A DNA stretch of 64,000 nt from an uncultured Bartonella sp. (GCA_946478665.1 CAMLCZ010000009.1:1-64000), one strand, 5' to 3'; shown: positions 19,457 through 29,911, numbered from the stretch's first letter. The notes: generated from the letters alone by a model not told the origin. Numbers and translations are program-made.

Positions 19457-20869
19457 ATGATGGATCCAAAGCTTGTTGAGCAGTTTATCGCAATTGTTGG
19501 GGCAAAAAATGCCCTTGTTGATGATGATCTTATTGCGCCATATCTGATAGAACAACGTGGATTATACCACGGCCGTAGCCAATTGGTTTTAAGACCGTCG
19601 TCAACCCTTGAAGTGTCTGAAATTTTAAAGCTGGCTTATGAAACAGCAACACCAATTGTTCCACAAGGCGGCAATACTGGTCTTGTTGGTGCGCAGCAAC
19701 CAGATGAAAGCGCCAAAAGTGTCATTGTTTCGCTGGAACGCTTGAACCGTATCCGCTCAATCGATGTGCAAGGAAATCTTGCTTTGGTTGAGGCAGGGGT
19801 TATTTTACAAAACTTGCAGGAAGCGGTGGATAAAGCAGGGCGGTTTTTTCCGCTATCTCTAGGGTCGGAAGGGTCATGCCAAATTGGCGGTAATCTTTCA
19901 TCGAATGCTGGTGGTACTGGTGTTCTCGCCTATGGCAATACTCGTGAATTGTGTTTAGGGCTCGAGGTTGTCTTGCCTGATGGGCGTATTCTTGATGATT
20001 TGCGATTTGTCAAAAAAGACAATAGCGGATACGACCTTAAGGATCTTTTTGTTGGCGCAGAAGGAACATTGGGCATTATTACCGCGGCGGTTATGAAGCT
20101 ATTTCCAAAACCCGACGGTAAATCTGTTGCCTATGCAGGCATGGTAAGCCCGTCAAAAGCATTAGAGCTTTTGTCCTTAGCGCAAAAAAAAGCAGGCGCC
20201 ATGTTGACAGGTTTTGAGCTTATTGCTGGCATTGGTATGCAGATGACGCTTGATTATGCGCCTTCTATGCGCGCACCCTTAAATGGCAACCATAACTGGT
20301 ATGTGCTTCTGGATATTTCTTCATCACATAGTGATGCCGAGGCCAATAACATTATGGAAGAGATACTTGGCGCGGCTGTGGAACATGGGATTATTGAAGA
20401 TGCCACAATTGCGCAATCATTAACACAGCAAAAGCAGTTTTGGCGTTTGCGGGAAGATATGTCCCCTGCACAAAAACTTCAGGGTGGTTCTATAAAACAT
20501 GATATTTCAGTGCCAATCGCTTCCATACCAGATTTTATCAGCGAGGCAGGTGAAATTGTCCAATCCATTGCACCTGGGGCACGCATTGTGTGTTTTGGTC
20601 ACATGGGAGACGGTAATCTGCATTACAATGTTTCGCAACCCATAGGGGCTGACAAACAAACCTATCTGTCATTATGGAGTGAAATGAACCATCGCATTCA
20701 TACGTTGGTTATGCGTTACCACGGTTCATTTTCAGCCGAACACGGTATTGGGCAATTAAAGCGCAATGAGCTTGTTTCTTTCAAGTCACCAGTAGCGCTT
20801 TCTTTGATGCGTGCCATTAAACAGAGTTTTGACCCCAAAAACATTATGAATCCAGGGAAAATGCTATAA
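19457..20869 (+). CDS. FAD-binding D-2-hydroxyacid (2-hydroxyglutarate-type) dehydrogenase
   Basis: The 470-residue flavoprotein has a PCMH-type FAD domain with PQGGNTGLVGAQQP near residue 70 and LGSEGSCQIGGNLSSNAGG near 130, then a FAD-oxidase C-terminal domain with FGHMGDGNLHYN and SAEHGIGQLKRNEL, ending FDPKNIMNPGKML. These are marks of the GlcD/D2HGDH family that oxidises D-2-hydroxyacids and passes electrons to quinone or electron-transfer flavoprotein. It follows the Sua5 gene by two bases, so it is probably co-transcribed. The exact substrate is inferred only. Confidence 0.9.
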   Translation: MMDPKLVEQFIAIVGAKNALVDDDLIAPYLIEQRGLYHGRSQLVLRPSSTLEVSEILKLAYETATPIVPQGGNTGLVGAQQPDESAKSVIVSLERLNRIRSIDVQGNLALVEAGVILQNLQEAVDKAGRFFPLSLGSEGSCQIGGNLSSNAGGTGVLAYGNTRELCLGLEVVLPDGRILDDLRFVKKDNSGYDLKDLFVGAEGTLGIITAAVMKLFPKPDGKSVAYAGMVSPSKALELLSLAQKKAGAMLTGFELIAGIGMQMTLDYAPSMRAPLNGNHNWYVLLDISSSHSDAEANNIMEEILGAAVEHGIIEDATIAQSLTQQKQFWRLREDMSPAQKLQGGSIKHDISVPIASIPDFISEAGEIVQSIAPGARIVCFGHMGDGNLHYNVSQPIGADKQTYLSLWSEMNHRIHTLVMRYHGSFSAEHGIGQLKRNELVSFKSPVALSLMRAIKQSFDPKNIMNPGKML

Positions 20870-21019
20870 ATCTTGGTGAATAATTTATTAAGTGCTTGTT
20901 TGCAATTCGATAACCAAAAAACAAACCAATATTTTTTTAACCTTACCTTTTAAGATTCCTATTAACAAACGCCGCTAGTGTGCCCCCCGGATGAACGAGT
21001 TGATACTGGGGACATATAT

Positions 21020-21556
21020 ATGGCCACTCAATGGGCTAATCAGGCAAAAGCAGGACTTGAACTCAGGCTGGATCCTTGCCACTTGCCGCAAAGCGTTGCA
21101 TATCTTGTTGACGGACGGACAATGATTTGTTCATTAACGGATAGGGGTGCCTCATTAAAGGTTGATGATGGAAACGGCGCACAAAGCCTTTCACGCTTGA
21201 TTCCGGCACATCATTTCAAGGGAATTGCAGCGCGCGCCGTTGTTACCACAACGGGTCACAAAGCCGTTTCTCTTGAATTGTTACATAAAAATGCCGAAGC
21301 CTGTATTCCACTGCTTGTTTCGCGAGATATGGATGATGTCTTGCTCGATTGGCGTTTGTGGGCCGATACGTATGATTTGCCGATGATTCTTATTAATGAA
21401 GATGGGTCAACGACACGTGTGCAAGAACGTTCGCCATTACAGCACTTTTTTGCGCAAAAGCAGCGTGAGCAGTTTGAAAAAAAATTCCTTTTGCGCTGTA
21501 GGGGATGTTCTTTAGGAATAAGGTTGGTTATCGCCAATCAAGTCATGCTGGGTTAA
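21020..21556 (+). CDS. DUF6101 family protein
   Basis: The product of about 178 residues (MATQWANQAKAG onward) matches the DUF6101 group found in Hyphomicrobiales, here downstream of the flavoprotein as in relatives. It has no signal peptide or membrane segment. ATG 21020 is preceded by GGGGA; upstream in-frame codons to 20978 lack family similarity. The C-terminal region CRGCSLGIRLVIANQ contains a CxxC pair. No function is known for the family. Confidence 0.75.
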   Translation: MATQWANQAKAGLELRLDPCHLPQSVAYLVDGRTMICSLTDRGASLKVDDGNGAQSLSRLIPAHHFKGIAARAVVTTTGHKAVSLELLHKNAEACIPLLVSRDMDDVLLDWRLWADTYDLPMILINEDGSTTRVQERSPLQHFFAQKQREQFEKKFLLRCRGCSLGIRLVIANQVMLG

Positions 21557-21886
21557 AAACCATTTTGAGGAAATACGGACGCGTAGCTGACGTAATCGGT
21601 TTATATAGGCGTCTTTCCCCATATCTTTTTCATTATGACTTTTTCGTCGGGATGAGTCGATTAGGTAAAAGATAAGATGCGTGGCGCATTGTTGGACAGT
21701 TTGAAAAAATTGTTCTCTAAAAGCCAGTATTTTCCGTTCAAATGCAGCTTTTTAACCTATTTCTAAAACATTCTGCTCATCGTTAACACGGTTGCTTTTT
21801 TAATACATAATCTCTGTTTTTGCTCATTCTATCGGACGGTCAGACAGGAAAAAGCGTATGATTTGGAATTTGCATGGAGGGCAGGA
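21557..21886. other. gap without a recognised gene
   Basis: This 330-base stretch shows no gene, tRNA or clear terminator. It should contain the promoter for the YcxB-like gene. Confidence 0.6.
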
Positions 21887-22429
21887 ATGACAAGGCAAAT
21901 TGTTTTCACATTAAATGAGAATGAAGCTTTGAACGCTTTAAAAGCGCATTATCGCTCGCATGCTTTAACCATGAAGACAATTGTAAAGCTTGTTCTGTTA
22001 TGGCTTGCCTGTATCATTGTTATGTCTGGCGTTCTAATGGCTGTCGGTGGGCAGAACTGGATAGAGGCTTGGGGCATTGCACTTGTCAAAATCTCAGTCA
22101 TTTATGCTTTTATTATCGTGGCAATCTGGGCGCTAAACTATTTTATCCTGCTGCCACGCCGTGCTTATCGTCTGGTAAAAGGTGACCGTCAAATTGGTCT
22201 GGAACAAACTTGGATTTGGGACGATCAGGCTGTGGCTATCCGCAGCTCATATATTAAAGGCACATATCCATTCCGCTTGTTTTATGATTGGCGTGAATAT
22301 CCAACATTTCTGGCTCTTTATATCTCGAACCAAAAATTCAACGTTTTACCAAAAACTGTTCTGACCGACGATCAGCTTAGCGATTTACGCAATATTCTGA
22401 CCAAAGAAATCACGCATAAGAAAAAATAA
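21887..22429 (+). CDS. YcxB-like membrane protein
   Basis: The product of about 180 residues has two hydrophobic helices (about residues 30-55 and 70-90) followed by a C-terminal soluble domain with LPRRAYRLVKGDRQIG, FRLFYDWREYPTFLALYISNQKFNVLPK. This is the YcxB/YxzF-like C-terminal fold seen in many small membrane proteins. ATG 21887 follows GGAGGG; the frame is open back to 21863. No function is established. Confidence 0.75.
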   Translation: MTRQIVFTLNENEALNALKAHYRSHALTMKTIVKLVLLWLACIIVMSGVLMAVGGQNWIEAWGIALVKISVIYAFIIVAIWALNYFILLPRRAYRLVKGDRQIGLEQTWIWDDQAVAIRSSYIKGTYPFRLFYDWREYPTFLALYISNQKFNVLPKTVLTDDQLSDLRNILTKEITHKKK

Positions 22430-22565
22430 CACTGGTTAACCTATAGCAAGATTAGGTTTAAGCGTGTGTGTTGTGAGGCTTCGGTTGAACACCAAAGCGC
22501 AACGGGTTTGTTATAGATTTGTAGTGGAACAGATGTCATAGATTTACTGTAACAATAATTTGCTA
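22430..22565. other. short gap before the purD tail copies
   Basis: No gene is visible. The sequence leads directly into the first decayed copy of the purD 3' end. Confidence 0.5.
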
Positions 22566-22800
22566 TAGCAATTTTGCCGTGCTGTTACGTTAAAAACGCG
22601 TCCGCCATTTGCCACCAGTTCACCATCTTTGATAGCAGTGCCAGCATGGAAGATTTTTACGTCTGGTTGCGCGTCAACCTTATCAATGTCACGAATAATG
22701 GTGCCTTTTAACGGGTTCTCAGGATATCCTTTAGCTGCATTTAAAGCAATGTTGCACCCGTCAAAGATGTGACGGGTGATTGATTAGGAAATTTTGAACG
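22566..22800 (-). pseudogene. decayed 3'-end copy of purD, outer copy
   Basis: This segment repeats the purD coding end from the region of cgtccgccatttgcc onward toward the gene interior, plus the hairpin and flank that follow purD. Landmarks are exactly 365 bp from the inner copy. The portion encoding the last 30 or so residues of PurD is missing from this copy, so it is truncated at its distal side. Confidence 0.85.
22755..22778. terminator. hairpin in outer purD tail copy
   Basis: A perfect 9-bp stem cacccgtca/tgacgggtg holds the loop aagatg. It corresponds position for position to the hairpin at 23120-23143, but its six-base loop is the reverse complement. No uridine tract follows on either strand, so terminator function is unproven. 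Confidence 0.5.
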
Positions 22801-23165
22801 ATAATATTCAACGGTTAAGCACTATAGCTTTTCGCGTTCAATGGCACGCCAACCAATATCTCTGCGGTAAAAACCATCTGGCCAATTGATAAGGTCAAGG
22901 GCTTGATAAGCCTTTTGTTGTGCTTCAGCCACTGTTTTGCCCTTTGCTGTTACGTTAAGAACACGTCCGCCATTTGCCACCAGTTCACTATCTTTGATAG
23001 TCGTGCCAGCATGGAAGATTTTTACGTCTCAGTGCGTGTCAGCCTTATCAATGTCGCGAATAATAGTGCCTTTTAACGGATTTTCAGGGTATTCTTTGGC
23101 CGCATTTAAAGCATTGTTGCACCCGTCACATCTTTGACGGGTGATTGATTAGGAAATTTTGAACG
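22801..23165 (-). pseudogene. decayed 3'-end copy of purD, inner copy
   Basis: This 365-bp unit repeats the last about 300 bases of purD, including the tail-coding sequence agcttttcgcgttcaatggc, followed by the downstream flank. It is highly similar to the functional end at 23187 onward, with scattered substitutions and a stop-disrupting change. It has no start and cannot encode the ATP-grasp core. Confidence 0.9.
23120..23143 (-). terminator. hairpin downstream of purD
   Basis: The same perfect 9-bp stem cacccgtca/tgacgggtg encloses the loop catctt, 44 bases past the purD stop. The position suits a transcription end signal, but there is no clear uridine tract. Confidence 0.45.
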
Positions 23166-23186
23166 ATAATATTCAACGGTTAAGCA

Positions 23187-24464
23187 CTATAGCTTTTCGC
23201 GTTCAATGGCACGCCAACCAATATCTCTGCGGTAAAAACCATCTGGCCAATTGATAAGGTCAAGGGCTTGATAAGCCTTTTGTTGTGCTTCAGCCACTGT
23301 TTTGCCCTTTGCAGTTACGTTAAGAACGCGTCCGCCATTTGCCACCAGTTCACCATCTTTGATAGCAGTGCCAGCATGGAAGATTTTTACGTCTGGTTGC
23401 GCGTCAGCCTTATCAATGTCACGAATAACAGTGCCTTTTAACGGATTTTCAGGATATCCTTTGGCCGCGTATACAATGGTCAAAGCAACATCATCGCTCC
23501 ATTCAGGCTTATGATGATCTAGATTTCCTTTGGCAGCCGCCAATAATAGGGGCGCAATATCACTTTTCAGACGCATCATCAGAACTTGACATTCAGGGTC
23601 GCCAAAACGGACGTTGAATTCTATTAGTTCAGGCCCTTTTTGGGTTATCATTAACCCAACAAACAATACACCGGTGAACGGTATGCCCATTTCCGACATA
23701 CCACGCATGGTTGGTTCGACAATTTCACGCATTGTCCGCGCAATAATTTCATCTGTCACGACGGGTGCCGGTGAATAAGCCCCCATGCCGCCGGTATTTG
23801 CGCCTTTGTCACCATCACCAACGCGTTTATGGTCTTGTGCCGTACCAAATGGTATGGCTGTTTTTCCGTCACATAGGCAGAAGAAACTTGCCTCTTCACC
23901 TTCAAGAAAATCTTCAACGACAAGTTCAACACCAGCCTGACCAAATGCACCGGCAAAACACGCATCAACCGCATCAAGTGCGTCCTGAAGGTTAGTAGCA
24001 ACAACCACACCTTTGCCGGCAGCCAAACCATCGGCTTTTACAACAATTGGTACACCTCTTTGTTGAATATAGGCTTTGGCTTTTTCTGCATTGTCAAATC
24101 TTTGATATGCCGCTGTCGGTATATTGTATTTGGCACAGAAATCCTTGGTGAAACCTTTTGAGCCTTCTAGTTGTGCTGCCTTTTGGCTTGGACCGAATGC
24201 AGCAATACCGGCTTTGCGTAAATGATCTGTCAAACCAGCAACAAGCGGTGCTTCTGGTCCAATAACCACAAGATTAATAGTGTGATCCTTACAAAAATTA
24301 ATCACGTCTTGCGGCTTGGTAATATCCAATAGAACGTTCGTCGCAATTTTCTCCGTTCCGGGATTGCCGGGTGTGCAGTAAAGTCTTTTCACAATTGGCG
24401 AAGAAGATATTTTCCATGCTAATGCATGTTCGCGTCCACCTGAGCCGATTAGAAGAACGTTCAT
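23187..24464 (-). CDS. purD: phosphoribosylamine-glycine ligase
   Basis: This ATP-grasp enzyme makes glycinamide ribonucleotide, the second step of de novo purine synthesis. The 425-residue protein begins [18 protein letters not shown], has [11 protein letters not shown] near residue 75, the ATP-grasp block [13 protein letters not shown] near 140 and [13 protein letters not shown] in the C-terminal half. Length and motifs are complete, so the gene should be active despite two decayed copies of its 3' end downstream. It is divergent from ubiA with about 105 bases between the two starts. Confidence 0.97.
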   Translation of the reverse strand: MNVLLIGSGGREHALAWKISSSPIVKRLYCTPGNPGTEKIATNVLLDITKPQDVINFCKDHTINLVVIGPEAPLVAGLTDHLRKAGIAAFGPSQKAAQLEGSKGFTKDFCAKYNIPTAAYQRFDNAEKAKAYIQQRGVPIVVKADGLAAGKGVVVATNLQDALDAVDACFAGAFGQAGVELVVEDFLEGEEASFFCLCDGKTAIPFGTAQDHKRVGDGDKGANTGGMGAYSPAPVVTDEIIARTMREIVEPTMRGMSEMGIPFTGVLFVGLMITQKGPELIEFNVRFGDPECQVLMMRLKSDIAPLLLAAAKGNLDHHKPEWSDDVALTIVYAAKGYPENPLKGTVIRDIDKADAQPDVKIFHAGTAIKDGELVANGGRVLNVTAKGKTVAEAQQKAYQALDLINWPDGFYRRDIGWRAIEREKL

Positions 24465-24568
24465 CGCTTGCTCCTGTTGAAGAAGATGAGTAAATCCTTG
24501 TTGTATCTTACACGTCTTGTCATAGAAACGAAAAGCCTTAGCTTCAAGGTAAAAGGTAACCCAATAAG

Positions 24569-25585
24569 ATGAAAAGTACTGAAAAATTTGTGTCTGTAGC
24601 CAATGACGGTCATGCAGAAGTACAACAACAAGGCGCGCAAGGGCGCGTCATGGATGCGCCGTCCAATCATTGGGTCTATCACTTATTGCCACGTTTTTTC
24701 TGGCCCTATGCCCAATTGGCGCGGCTGGAACGTCCAATTGGCTGGAAATTGTTAATGTGGCCATGTTTCTGGTCGCTTTTGATGGCAATGGTTTCAGATG
24801 CCGCCCCCGTTACCACCATAAAATCGGCTATCGTAACAACAATATGGTATCTTTTTCTATTTTTTGTAGGATCTGTCGCCATGCGTGGTGCTGGATGCAC
24901 TTGGAATGATCTGGTGGATCATAAAATCGACAATATGGTGGAACGGACACGCTCGCGTCCACTACCTTCCGGACAGGTAAGTCGCTTTCAAGCCAAAGCT
25001 TTTATGGGGCTGCAATGTCTGATTGGATTGGTGATTCTCTTGCAATTCAATGTGTTCAGTATTGTTTTGGGTGTTTCTTCACTTGTCATTGTTGCGCTTT
25101 ATCCTTTTATGAAACGTGTCACCGACTGGCCGCAATTTTTTCTAGGCTTGGCATTTAACTGGGGCGCATTGATGGGATGGTCGGCTATCTATGGGAGTCT
25201 TAGTTGGGCGCCCATTCTGCTTTATGCCGGCGCTGTTTTATGGACTATCGGCTATGATACAATTTACGCTCATCAAGATAAGGAAGATGACGCTATCGTC
25301 GGGGTTCGCTCTACGGCACGTTTATTTGGGACAAAAACCAAACAGGCACTGATTATCCTTTATAGTGGTTTTATTATTTTGGCAGCTTTGGCCTTCTACT
25401 TGGCAGGTGTGCCAACCATCAGCTATTTGGGTATTGTCGCTGCCGCCGGCCATATGCTTTATCAAATTGTAAAAGTAGATATTGATAATGATGCCGATTG
25501 TTTGCGATTGTTTAAATCCAATGCAACAATAGGCATTGTTATTTTTGCGGGACTATTGCTCGGCGCAATAGTCTTAGCATTTTAA
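24569..25585 (+). CDS. ubiA: 4-hydroxybenzoate polyprenyltransferase
   Basis: This integral membrane enzyme attaches the polyprenyl chain to 4-hydroxybenzoate in ubiquinone synthesis. Both aspartate motifs are visible: [20 protein letters not shown] near residues 112-131 and [13 protein letters not shown] near 229-241, with about eight to nine hydrophobic helices. The 338-residue length includes a soluble N-terminal extension of about 45 residues. It would use the product of the polyprenyl synthase at 7757. It is convergent with pdxH. Confidence 0.95.
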   Translation: MKSTEKFVSVANDGHAEVQQQGAQGRVMDAPSNHWVYHLLPRFFWPYAQLARLERPIGWKLLMWPCFWSLLMAMVSDAAPVTTIKSAIVTTIWYLFLFFVGSVAMRGAGCTWNDLVDHKIDNMVERTRSRPLPSGQVSRFQAKAFMGLQCLIGLVILLQFNVFSIVLGVSSLVIVALYPFMKRVTDWPQFFLGLAFNWGALMGWSAIYGSLSWAPILLYAGAVLWTIGYDTIYAHQDKEDDAIVGVRSTARLFGTKTKQALIILYSGFIILAALAFYLAGVPTISYLGIVAAAGHMLYQIVKVDIDNDADCLRLFKSNATIGIVIFAGLLLGAIVLAF

Positions 25586-25610
25586 AAAATTGGTAACTCT
25601 ATTCCTATTT

Positions 25611-26234
25611 TTACGGGTATAAACGCTGTTTATTCCAGCTTTGAGCATCATGTGCCTCACGGGTAAACAATACCCTGTCATGCAAACGAAATGGCCGGTC
25701 ATGCCAAAATTCGATGGATAGTGGTTTTATGCGAAAACCAGACCAATAGGGCGGACGGGGAATAGCACCGATGGCAAATTTTGCTGTATATTCAGCCACT
25801 GCTTTTTCCAGCGCAAAACGACTTTCCAACGGGCGTGACTGTTTTGACGCCCAAGCACCAATGCGGCTACCACGGGCACGCGATTGATAATAATGATCTG
25901 CTTCCTCGTTGCTGACTTTTTCAACAATACCGCGCACCCGCACTTGTCTGCGCAGTGACTTCCAATGAAAACAAATTGCGGCTTTCATAGAGCCAAGTAT
26001 TTCTTGACCTTTGGTGCTTTCATAATTTGTATAGAAAACAAAGCCTTGTTCATCAAAATCCTTCAACAAAACCATGCGCACATCGGGCAATCCGTCTTTG
26101 TCAACGGTTGCCAACGCCATGGCATTGGGATCATTCAACTCGCTTTCACCAGCATCCTTCAACCAATTGGTAAAGAGTGCGAAGGGCTCAGATGCTTCCA
26201 CGAAGTCACCGCTTGTTAACGCTTTGTCTGTCAT
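25611..26234 (-). CDS. pdxH: pyridoxamine 5'-phosphate oxidase
   Basis: This FMN enzyme oxidises pyridoxamine or pyridoxine 5'-phosphate to pyridoxal 5'-phosphate. Visible family blocks include [51 protein letters not shown] and the C-terminal [15 protein letters not shown]. From ATG 26234 the product is 207 residues, the usual length; the frame is open up to 26306 but lacks similarity. It is divergent from the RT0821-type lipoprotein gene. Confidence 0.96.
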   Translation of the reverse strand: MTDKALTSGDFVEASEPFALFTNWLKDAGESELNDPNAMALATVDKDGLPDVRMVLLKDFDEQGFVFYTNYESTKGQEILGSMKAAICFHWKSLRRQVRVRGIVEKVSNEEADHYYQSRARGSRIGAWASKQSRPLESRFALEKAVAEYTAKFAIGAIPRPPYWSGFRIKPLSIEFWHDRPFRLHDRVLFTREAHDAQSWNKQRLYP

Positions 26235-26313
26235 AATGCACCCGAATATTATTGTGTCTTGCGTATAATAACGTGTCGTCAAACTTCCTAGCCGACGCAG
26301 AAACAAGTGAAAA

Positions 26314-26769
26314 ATGAAAGCTTTTTACATTTCAAAAAGCCGGTTTGGTCGTTTATTTATTTTTGTCACGATCATCTTGTTAATGCAAGGCTGTATTGTA
26401 TCTGGTTTTAAAGTCGATCAAACCGATACATCCTATAAACCCGATAGCTCGCTTATAACTGGTTCTGTTCCAGTCACCCCCCAACAGACAGATGATCCAA
26501 TCATCAAGTCGGATCAAATCGTCATACGTGACAAGCTGATTTCCTTAAATGCAAAAAAAGTGCTGGTATCGGAGATTAAATGGGACAATACTATCACGGG
26601 TAGCGAAGGTATGATTAGTAGCGTTGCAGAAACAAAAAAGGGCGGCCATGTTTGCCGTAATTTTACAACAACGCGCTCTGCTTTTGATGGCGTTAGTCTT
26701 TACCATGGACAAATTTGCCAAGTAACGCCAGAGGTCTGGAATGTGACCTCTTTCGAGGCTGTAAAATAA
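26314..26769 (+). CDS. RT0821/Lpp0805-type surface lipoprotein
   Basis: The 151-residue product has a basic start, a hydrophobic core and a lipobox LMQGC near residue 27, so it should be a lipoprotein. The mature region ends with [25 protein letters not shown], typical of the RT0821/Lpp0805 family, whose function is unknown and which is commonly placed between pdxH and a dnaJ-like gene in this order. Two cysteines in this domain may form a disulfide. Confidence 0.85.
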   Translation: MKAFYISKSRFGRLFIFVTIILLMQGCIVSGFKVDQTDTSYKPDSSLITGSVPVTPQQTDDPIIKSDQIVIRDKLISLNAKKVLVSEIKWDNTITGSEGMISSVAETKKGGHVCRNFTTTRSAFDGVSLYHGQICQVTPEVWNVTSFEAVK

Positions 26770-26932
26770 TAACGCTAAAAGTTACTAAAAAATGCGTTGA
26801 TTGATCTGGTAATTTTATTTTTGATAGGCATATAGAAGAGAACATATTTTTTCTACTTTAAGGTAGAAACCAATTTTATACGAAGCCACATGAATGGGAA
26901 TTTGCCTATCCGTGGCTGGAAAGAGGAATATT

Positions 26933-27844
26933 ATGCGTGATCCCTATACGGTTCTAGGTGTGGCGCGCACTGCCAAACCGCAAGAGATTAAGTCTGCATT
27001 TAGAAAATTGGCAAAGCAATTCCACCCCGATCATAATAAGGGTGATGCGAAAGCTCAGGAAAAATTCGCAGAGATCAATCAGGCTTACGAAATTATCGGC
27101 GATAAGGATAAGAAAGAAAAGTTTGATCGCGGCGAAATAGATGCAGAAGGAAAGCCTGTATTTCAAGGGTTTGCTGGCGGAGGTCAGGGATTTGCTGGTG
27201 GGCAGAACCCATTTGGGAATGGTAATTTTGAATTCCGTTCAGGTGGCGGCGGCGGTTTTGATGCAAGCGACTTGTTCAGAGATCTCTTTGGTGGTGGTGC
27301 TAAGGGCGGTTTTTCAGGATTTGGCGGTCGTGGTCGCGCGCACGCACCGCAGCAGGGCAGTGATATTCATGCCGCGCTATCAGTTACATTAGAACAAATT
27401 GTTGGTGCAGAGAAAGTTGAAGCCGTTTTTCCGAATGGAAAAAGACTGAAAATCAAATTGCCCGATTATGTGGAAGATGGCCAAACGATTCGATTGAAAG
27501 GGCAGGGCGAAACGGTTGCTCGTGGCCAGCCAGGTGACGCATTGGTAACAATCCATATAAAGCAGCACCCGAAATTTCATGTCGAAGGACGTGCTTTGCA
27601 CCTTGATTTACCCGTTTCTTTGAAAAATGCGGTGCTTGGAGCAAAAGAAGAGGTTGAAACACTGGATGGGCGTATTGCTTTAACTATCCCAGCATGGTCT
27701 AGTTCAGATAAAGTGTTAAGACTAAAAGGTAAGGGCTTACCACTTAAGACGGGAGGGCGAGATGACCTTTTCGTACATATTAGAATTATGTTGCCAGAAG
27801 GCGGAGACGCTGCATTGGAACAGTTTTGTAGAATGAGTACATGA
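26933..27844 (+). CDS. DnaJ/CbpA-like co-chaperone lacking a zinc finger
   Basis: The 303-residue protein has an N-terminal J domain with the HPD tripeptide at residues 31-33, which stimulates DnaK ATPase, a Gly/Phe-rich linker at about 75-140 ([18 protein letters not shown]), and two C-terminal peptide-binding beta domains. There are no CxxCxGxG zinc repeats, so it is a type II, CbpA-like J protein. ATG 26933 follows AGAGGAA; upstream in-frame codons to 26894 lack similarity. Confidence 0.92.
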   Translation: MRDPYTVLGVARTAKPQEIKSAFRKLAKQFHPDHNKGDAKAQEKFAEINQAYEIIGDKDKKEKFDRGEIDAEGKPVFQGFAGGGQGFAGGQNPFGNGNFEFRSGGGGGFDASDLFRDLFGGGAKGGFSGFGGRGRAHAPQQGSDIHAALSVTLEQIVGAEKVEAVFPNGKRLKIKLPDYVEDGQTIRLKGQGETVARGQPGDALVTIHIKQHPKFHVEGRALHLDLPVSLKNAVLGAKEEVETLDGRIALTIPAWSSSDKVLRLKGKGLPLKTGGRDDLFVHIRIMLPEGGDAALEQFCRMST

Positions 27845-27892
27845 GTATAGAGTTTATCGACATATAAATCCGAACGCGCGGGGAGAACGGAT

Positions 27893-28369
27893 ATGATAAG
27901 ACAGCCATTTAGAGCATCTCTTTTGGCCGCAGCTACGTTGCTTTTATTTTCGTCACTAAGCAACGCAGAAAACTTCAAAAAAAACAATATTACCGTTGAA
28001 AGCCCAGTTGTACGGGGGTCGTCGTCTGTATACAACCGGGCTAATGGTTATGTTGTTATCCATAACGGTGGTTCAACCGATGAACATTTGATTTCCGTTG
28101 AATCGCCAGTGTCAAAACGCATTGAGATCCAAGAACCTATGACGGGGTATGGAAAAACTTATATGCATAAGGCCACAGAGCCTTTGACAATTAAGCCTAA
28201 CGATTATTTGGAATTAAAACCAGGATCCTATCACATCGTATTTTTCAATTTGCATGATAATTTACGGGAAGGCGAGAAGGTTCCAGCCAAATTGCATTTT
28301 GAAAAGGCTGGTGACGTCGACGTAAACTTTGATATTGAATCTCCAAGCGATCAACCCAAAAATAACTAG
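27893..28369 (+). CDS. PCuAC-type periplasmic copper chaperone homologue with altered ligands
   Basis: The 158-residue product has a Sec signal peptide (cut near SNA-EN at about residue 25) and the PCuAC (DUF461) beta fold, seen in NGYVVIHNGG, LELKPGSYHIVFFNLHDNL and VPAKLHFEKAG. PCuAC proteins carry Cu(I) to cytochrome c oxidase through a H(M)x10Mx21HxM motif. Here the first ligand position is Gln80, Met91 and His114 remain, and the last Met is Val116. Copper binding is therefore likely weakened or rerouted, with Met83 a possible substitute. GGAG lies nine bases ahead of ATG 27893. It lies just downstream of the DnaJ-like gene. Confidence 0.85.
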   Translation: MIRQPFRASLLAAATLLLFSSLSNAENFKKNNITVESPVVRGSSSVYNRANGYVVIHNGGSTDEHLISVESPVSKRIEIQEPMTGYGKTYMHKATEPLTIKPNDYLELKPGSYHIVFFNLHDNLREGEKVPAKLHFEKAGDVDVNFDIESPSDQPKNN

Positions 28370-29076
28370 TTTAACCTGTCAATGTGTTTCACTTATCGTT
28401 GCGTGACATTTATTGTTGCATTGCGCATGATGTCTTCCATTATTACGTTACGCGTGATGTCTTACGGAAAGAACACGTCATTTTTAAGAAAATACGTTTT
28501 TTAGAGAAACACGGCGTATAAAAATATCGTATCGCCTCTTATGTAAAAGGCTCAAAAAGCGAATTTGATTGCAGGGTTAATCGGGTACACCATACACCAT
28601 GCCAGCGGAGCTGTAACAAATATGGTTATAGCGCAGTGACGAATATGGCTGCGGCTTGTGGCAAGTGCAGCTATAGCATTTTGACAGGTTTTGAGTCTTT
28701 TTATTCTTAAAAAAAACGCCTTATTCTTAAGAAAACACCAGAGTTTGCAAAAAAATGCGTAAGCATTTGCGTAAATTTGATTGGCTTTTGCGGCTTGAAA
28801 TAGCGCAATCACAATAATTTGTTTGTTATCCTTGAGGATAAAAGATCAACTGATAGCCAGATTTGTTATTTAACCGGCATAAAATGCAGATTCGTTGGCT
28901 AAGGTGAATGCCTGAAAACCAACAAAAAAACATATATATTTATGGCGAAAATACTCTTTTCGTTGTAAAAACTACTGTTTTCCAGCACAAATTGATGCAA
29001 TTACTTGAAGAAAACAGTGACCTATGTCATAGGCAAACAACCAAAATTGAATTTAAGCAATAATGAGGCAATACCT
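28370..29076. other. gap with faint ~25 bp repeats, no gene seen
   Basis: About 700 bases without a supported gene. Around 28400-28480 a phrase like gcgcatgatgtctt recurs, and around 28595-28690 phrases such as gaatatggctgcggc recur at roughly 24-26 base spacing, suggesting an old decayed array. The promoter for fabI should lie at the right end. Confidence 0.5.
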
Positions 29077-29895
29077 ATGGGTGACAGTAATGGTTTGTTG
29101 CGCGGCAAGCGTGGTTTAATTCTGGGACTTGCAAATAATCGTTCTATTGCATGGGGTATTGCCAAGGCGGCACATGCTGCAGGTGCTGAACTTGCTTTTA
29201 CCTATCAAGGGGAAGCATTGAAAAAGCGCGTTATGCCGCTGGCTGAAGAACTTGATGGTTTTATCTGCGGACATTGTGATGTGACAGACGGCGCATCGAT
29301 TGATGCTGTCTTTGCTGAAATCGAGAAAAAATGGGGTAAGCTTGATTTTCTCGTTCACGCCATTGGCTTTTCAGATAAAGACGAATTGACCGGACGTTAT
29401 GTTGATACGTCGGAAGCCAACTTCACTAAGACAATGAATATTTCAGTTTATTCTTTGACAGCGATTACACAACGGGCTGAAAAGTTGATGACTGATGGTG
29501 GATCAATATTGACCCTTACCTATTATGGCTCTGAAAAAGTCATGCCAAACTATAATGTTATGGGCATTGCCAAAGCAGCGCTTGAAGCAAGTGTGAAATA
29601 TTTGGCAGTTGATCTTGGGCCAAAACAAATTCGCGTTAACGCGCTTTCTGCAGGACCAATTAAAACTTTGGCAGCATCCGGTATCGGTGATTTCCGTTAT
29701 ATTCTTAAATGGAATGAGTATAATGCGCCATTGCGTCGTACTGTTTCCATCGAGGAAGTTGGCGACTCTGCCTTGTATCTTCTTTCAGATCTTTCTCGGT
29801 CGGTTACGGGCGAAGTACACCACGTTGATTCTGGATATCATGTTATCGGTATGAAGGCTGTTGATGCGCCAGATATTTCCGTAATAAAGGACTGA
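29077..29895 (+). CDS. fabI: enoyl-[acyl-carrier-protein] reductase (NADH)
   Basis: This SDR-fold enzyme performs the last reduction of fatty-acid elongation. GLANNRSIAWGIAKAAHAAG forms the nucleotide-binding loop, and the catalytic Tyr-x6-Lys pair lies in NYNVMGIAKAALEAS. From ATG 29077, with GAGG eight bases upstream, it has 272 residues, the standard FabI length; a frame opening at 29005 adds 24 unrelated residues. It is followed by a phosphatase gene 16 bases downstream, so the two are probably co-transcribed. Confidence 0.95.
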   Translation: MGDSNGLLRGKRGLILGLANNRSIAWGIAKAAHAAGAELAFTYQGEALKKRVMPLAEELDGFICGHCDVTDGASIDAVFAEIEKKWGKLDFLVHAIGFSDKDELTGRYVDTSEANFTKTMNISVYSLTAITQRAEKLMTDGGSILTLTYYGSEKVMPNYNVMGIAKAALEASVKYLAVDLGPKQIRVNALSAGPIKTLAASGIGDFRYILKWNEYNAPLRRTVSIEEVGDSALYLLSDLSRSVTGEVHHVDSGYHVIGMKAVDAPDISVIKD

Positions 29896-29911
29896 TAAAG
29901 GACTTAATATT

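Noticed and set aside
22937-23137. 66-codon plus-strand frame antisense to the purD tail copy
   Set aside because: The same frame appears antisense to the real purD end, so it is a by-product of purD coding sequence.
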